A DNA stretch of 64,000 nucleotides, taken from contig PTEX01000055.1 of NCBI GenBank assembly GCA_003342815.1, positions 744,001 through 808,000 of the forward strand. The letters run 5' to 3'. Positions 63,815 to 64,000 of this stretch are shown here, in pieces (position 1 is the stretch's first letter; each line of letters starts with the position of its first letter). The stretch is from Eudromia elegans. Lineage: Eukaryota > Chordata > Aves > Tinamiformes > Tinamidae. The notes beneath the pieces are model-generated. The model was not told where the DNA came from, searched no databases, and was given only the letters and a program-made list of their open reading frames with translations. A program made the position numbers and the translations under genes.

Positions 63815-64000
63815 TGGAAAGAGTAGTCAAGCATTGGAATAGGCTACCCCCGGAAGTGGTGGAGCCACCGTCCCTGGTAGTGTTCAAGAAACGTGTAGAG
63901 GAGGCACTTGGGGACAATGTTTAGCAGACAGGGCGTGGAAGAATTTGCAGTTGGACTCCATGATCTTAAAGGTGTTTTCCAACCACAATGATTCTATCAT
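63815..64000 (+). mobile_element. CR1 LINE 3' fragment, another subfamily, reaching the window edge
   Basis: It reads GTCAAGCATTGGAATAGGCT, GAAGTGGTGGAGCCACCGTC, TGTTCAAGAAACGTGTAGAG, GTTGGACTCCATGATCTTAA and ends in TTTTCCAACC..ATGATTCTATCAT. This is the 3' end of a CR1 with the GATCTTAAAGGTGTTTTCCAACC type of UTR, unlike the two other copies. The tail may continue past the window. Confidence 0.9.

Noticed and set aside
1..64000. CRISPR arrays, phage, operons, tRNA or rRNA genes
   Set aside because: No regularly spaced repeats, cloverleaf-like genes or prokaryotic gene structure were seen; the window is vertebrate nuclear DNA.

Overview
The window is vertebrate nuclear DNA, almost certainly from a bird. 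It holds AT-rich, intron-rich genes with GT-AG splicing, three chicken-repeat-1 (CR1) LINE fragments, and two genes that are neighbours in all amniotes. There are no bacterial-type operons, CRISPR arrays, tRNA or rRNA genes. All exon boundaries were read by hand from splice signals, reading phase and similarity to remembered human family members; no alignment program was run.

Region 1 (about 499-40710, + strand) is most of IGF2R, the cation-independent mannose-6-phosphate/IGF2 receptor. I can place 45 consecutive coding exons, all with GT donors and AG acceptors. Their summed length is 7014 bases, an exact multiple of three, giving 2337 residues and a stop. They run from the end of extracellular repeat 1, through repeats 2-15, the fibronectin type II insert in repeat 13, the transmembrane helix and the cytoplasmic tail. 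Counting back from the last exon of the 48-exon human gene, they match exons 4-48; the signal peptide and most of repeat 1 lie upstream. The sugar-binding residues of repeats 3, 5 and 9 are present. The IGF2-binding loops of repeat 11 have a non-therian form.

Region 2 (40711-43348) is intergenic DNA with one assembly gap. Region 3 (43349 to about 55105, + strand) is a complete 11-exon organic cation transporter of the SLC22A1/SLC22A2 type, 556 residues long. It has a CpG-dense first exon and a very short 3' UTR. Its first intron carries an antisense CR1 copy with a long open reverse-transcriptase C-terminal frame. Region 4 (about 55106-63814) has no gene I can support, and a CR1 copy of another subfamily runs off the right edge.

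The two genes do not work in one pathway. IGF2R sorts phosphomannosyl lysosomal enzymes from the Golgi and cell surface to endosomes; the OCT protein takes organic cations across the plasma membrane. Their adjacency is the conserved IGF2R-SLC22A synteny. I found no undescribed biological system. The observations most worth following are the repeat-11 loop, the mixed OCT1/OCT2 character of the transporter, and the open CR1 frame.
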